Below, piece by piece: positions 4,364-5,593 of a stretch of DNA of 5,593 bases. The stretch comes from Coriobacteriia bacterium (GTDB lineage: Bacteria > Actinomycetota > Coriobacteriia > Anaerosomatales > JAHIQC01). Where the stretch lies: positions 1-5,593 of the forward strand of contig JAURYZ010000293.1 in assembly GCA_030653635.1 (NCBI GenBank), written 5' to 3'. A program made the position numbers and the translations under genes. Under the pieces are notes generated by a model. The model did not search any database. It saw only the letters and a program-made list of their open reading frames with translations, and had not been told where the DNA came from. The stretch's first letter is position 1. Each line of letters starts with the position of its first letter.

Positions 4364-5593
4364 TATCGCGTACGGGCCGAACTCGTCATGCCCCTTGCCT
4401 ACGAGACGGTTCGCCAGGTCGCGCCCCTCACTGATAGCTTCAGGAACGCACGAACCGGTGGCCGCCGTCACGATGCGCATAAAGGCGTCTGCATGGCCAG
4501 TCGCCAAGAAGGCCCATTGTTCGTGCAGGAGCAGTGATGTGGCCACTCGCGCTGCCTGTAGCGGGTGTCGTGAGGCCACGTCGGCGAGTGCATCGAGCAC
4601 TGGCCCGTCCAGTTCGACGCGCCCGATCAACTCAGTCACGCGCGCAAGCTGGCCGACCCACCAGTTCTCTTCAAAATCGCCCGCGACCACCCAGTGGCTG
4701 AAGCCGTCTAGCTCCGGGTGGAAGTTGGAGACATCACCGGCGCTCGCAGCAGCATTGGCGAGGTAGATCCGCCACTCCCACAGCCGCATGGCACGGTCGA
4801 TGTAGCCGGAATCAGGCGGCTCTTGTGGGTCCTTGCGCTTGGCAAGTCCGAGATAGACGCGAGCGGTCGCCGCGCTCCATAAGATCCGATTGCTCTCGTC
4901 GTAGACGAGGCCCATTAGGTCATCGTCGAGCTCTATGTCGCCATGGAGGTACATGGCTACGGCATGCCTAGCAAGGGCCTCCTGGGGCGCTCGGCGCTCC
5001 CAAGTCACAGCCGGTGGCTCGGAGAGTCTGCTCGCCCGGTACAGGTACTCATCGCGAAACAGAGGGATCAAGGGCTCGCGAATCGTCCCCCAGAGCAGAT
5101 ACGAATCGAAGATGACCTCACGTTGCGCTTGGTCGGACTCGACGAAGAGGACTGCCTGGTGCTGCTCGAACCATTTCGGGTCGATCAGTGCAAGCAGATC
5201 GAGACGTGCTCCGATCGCAGCCCGAACTGAGAGCGACGGCTCACGTGAGACATCAAGGCACCGGTCGAGCATGCCGGCGAGTTCGCGCCGCCCTGAAATG
5301 CCGCGTCGGTCGCTCAGTGGCAGATCAAATCCTCCGGACACCCGCGCCATTTCAATGAGAAGCGCGACGAGCGCGTGCGCGGCCTTTCCTCGAACAGTGT
5401 TCAGCGACAGTGTGAACGGATCCATGTTCGAGCCGCCGTACTGCGTCTCGTGCTCCAAGGTGGGATTGGAGTCCTCGAATACGGGTGCCAAGATCGGCCA
5501 TACCTCGTCGAGGGACTCATCTGGAATGCGGTTCGGGCCCGACGACAGACCGGACTCGAGCAGGTTGGCGGAGGCCCCTAGCGTCTCGTCGCC
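4358..5593 (-). CDS. C-terminal 411 residues of a large helical protein of unknown function
   Basis: The frame is open to the right edge of the window, so the start lies outside. A TTG at 5489-5491 and an ATG at 5424-5426 are merely internal codons, since coding-like sequence (NLLESGLSSGPNRIPDESL) precedes them. The visible part is all-helical with no catalytic motif. A segment DPFTLSLNTVRGKAAHALV leads to SREPSLSVRAAIGARLDLLALIDPKWFE and RDEYLYRASRL, then an ending LANRLVGKGHDEFGPYAIG. From memory, this order (D..T.SLNTVRG.A..AL, then PSL.VR...G..L..L..LD..W) recurs in the C-terminal helical-repeat halves of very large, mostly actinobacterial proteins with N-terminal enzymatic or NTPase domains. 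Some such proteins are phage-defence sensors, but I cannot confirm that here. It is convergent with the cysteine-rich frame. Confidence 0.85.
   Translation of the reverse strand, partial: GDETLGASANLLESGLSSGPNRIPDESLDEVWPILAPVFEDSNPTLEHETQYGGSNMDPFTLSLNTVRGKAAHALVALLIEMARVSGGFDLPLSDRRGISGRRELAGMLDRCLDVSREPSLSVRAAIGARLDLLALIDPKWFEQHQAVLFVESDQAQREVIFDSYLLWGTIREPLIPLFRDEYLYRASRLSEPPAVTWERRAPQEALARHAVAMYLHGDIELDDDLMGLVYDESNRILWSAATARVYLGLAKRKDPQEPPDSGYIDRAMRLWEWRIYLANAAASAGDVSNFHPELDGFSHWVVAGDFEENWWVGQLARVTELIGRVELDGPVLDALADVASRHPLQAARVATSLLLHEQWAFLATGHADAFMRIVTAATGSCVPEAISEGRDLANRLVGKGHDEFGPYAIG

Noticed and set aside
4395..5230. Plus-strand open frames opposite the large minus-strand gene (4395-4766, 4943-5230)
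   Set aside because: They are shadows: Ser/Arg-rich or without domain features, while the opposite frame is continuous for over 1.2 kb with protein-like composition.

Overview
The window comes from a high-GC bacterium, most likely an actinomycete (Actinomycetota). GC is high throughout, GTG and TTG starts are plausible, and a tRNA-Val fragment with an encoded CCA is present. The gene content is accessory DNA: two toxin-antitoxin type modules, an attachment site, a transfer-type cell-wall hydrolase and part of a large protein of unknown role. No housekeeping gene is present.

Layout. Positions 1-1018 (minus) hold an AbiE-type (type IV) toxin-antitoxin operon: AbiEi antitoxin followed, with a 4-base overlap, by the start of the AbiEii nucleotidyltransferase, which runs off the left edge. 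Its promoter (1054-1082) overlaps a TGACA/TGTCA inverted repeat. Positions 1028-1566 carry no gene but hold the 3' part of a tRNA-Val(UAC) (1366-1412), cut in the anticodon stem as expected of an integrase crossover site. It is flanked on both sides by the same 22-bp tandem motif (1284-1305 and 1516-1537). Repeats on both sides of a core resemble an attP site, so this may be a circular element or the joint between two related tandem elements.

Positions 1567-2651 (minus) encode the 'mobile mystery' pair: a HTH regulator (protein A) and a Fic-domain protein (protein B), coupled by an ATGA overlap. Their promoter is overlaid by a 9-bp perfect inverted repeat (2714-2739). Next is what looks like a recombination scar. 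The last ~45 codons of a minus-strand gene (2840 to about 2985) abut, tail to head, a plus-strand NlpC/P60 gene (3023-4027) whose reading frame is open upstream but has no start codon there. This suggests that both lost their 5' parts. A small cysteine-rich reading frame without a convincing start follows (to 4263). A 12-nt-period repeat inside an inverted repeat (4325-4363) then marks the end of a large convergent minus-strand gene (4358 to beyond 5593), of which only the C-terminal 411 residues are visible.

Taken together, this reads as a mosaic mobile island. The two toxin modules may act in stabilising the element or in phage defence, the NlpC/P60 protein is of the type found in conjugative transfer regions, and the large partial protein has the look of a helical-repeat accessory, possibly defence, protein. 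No integrase gene is visible.
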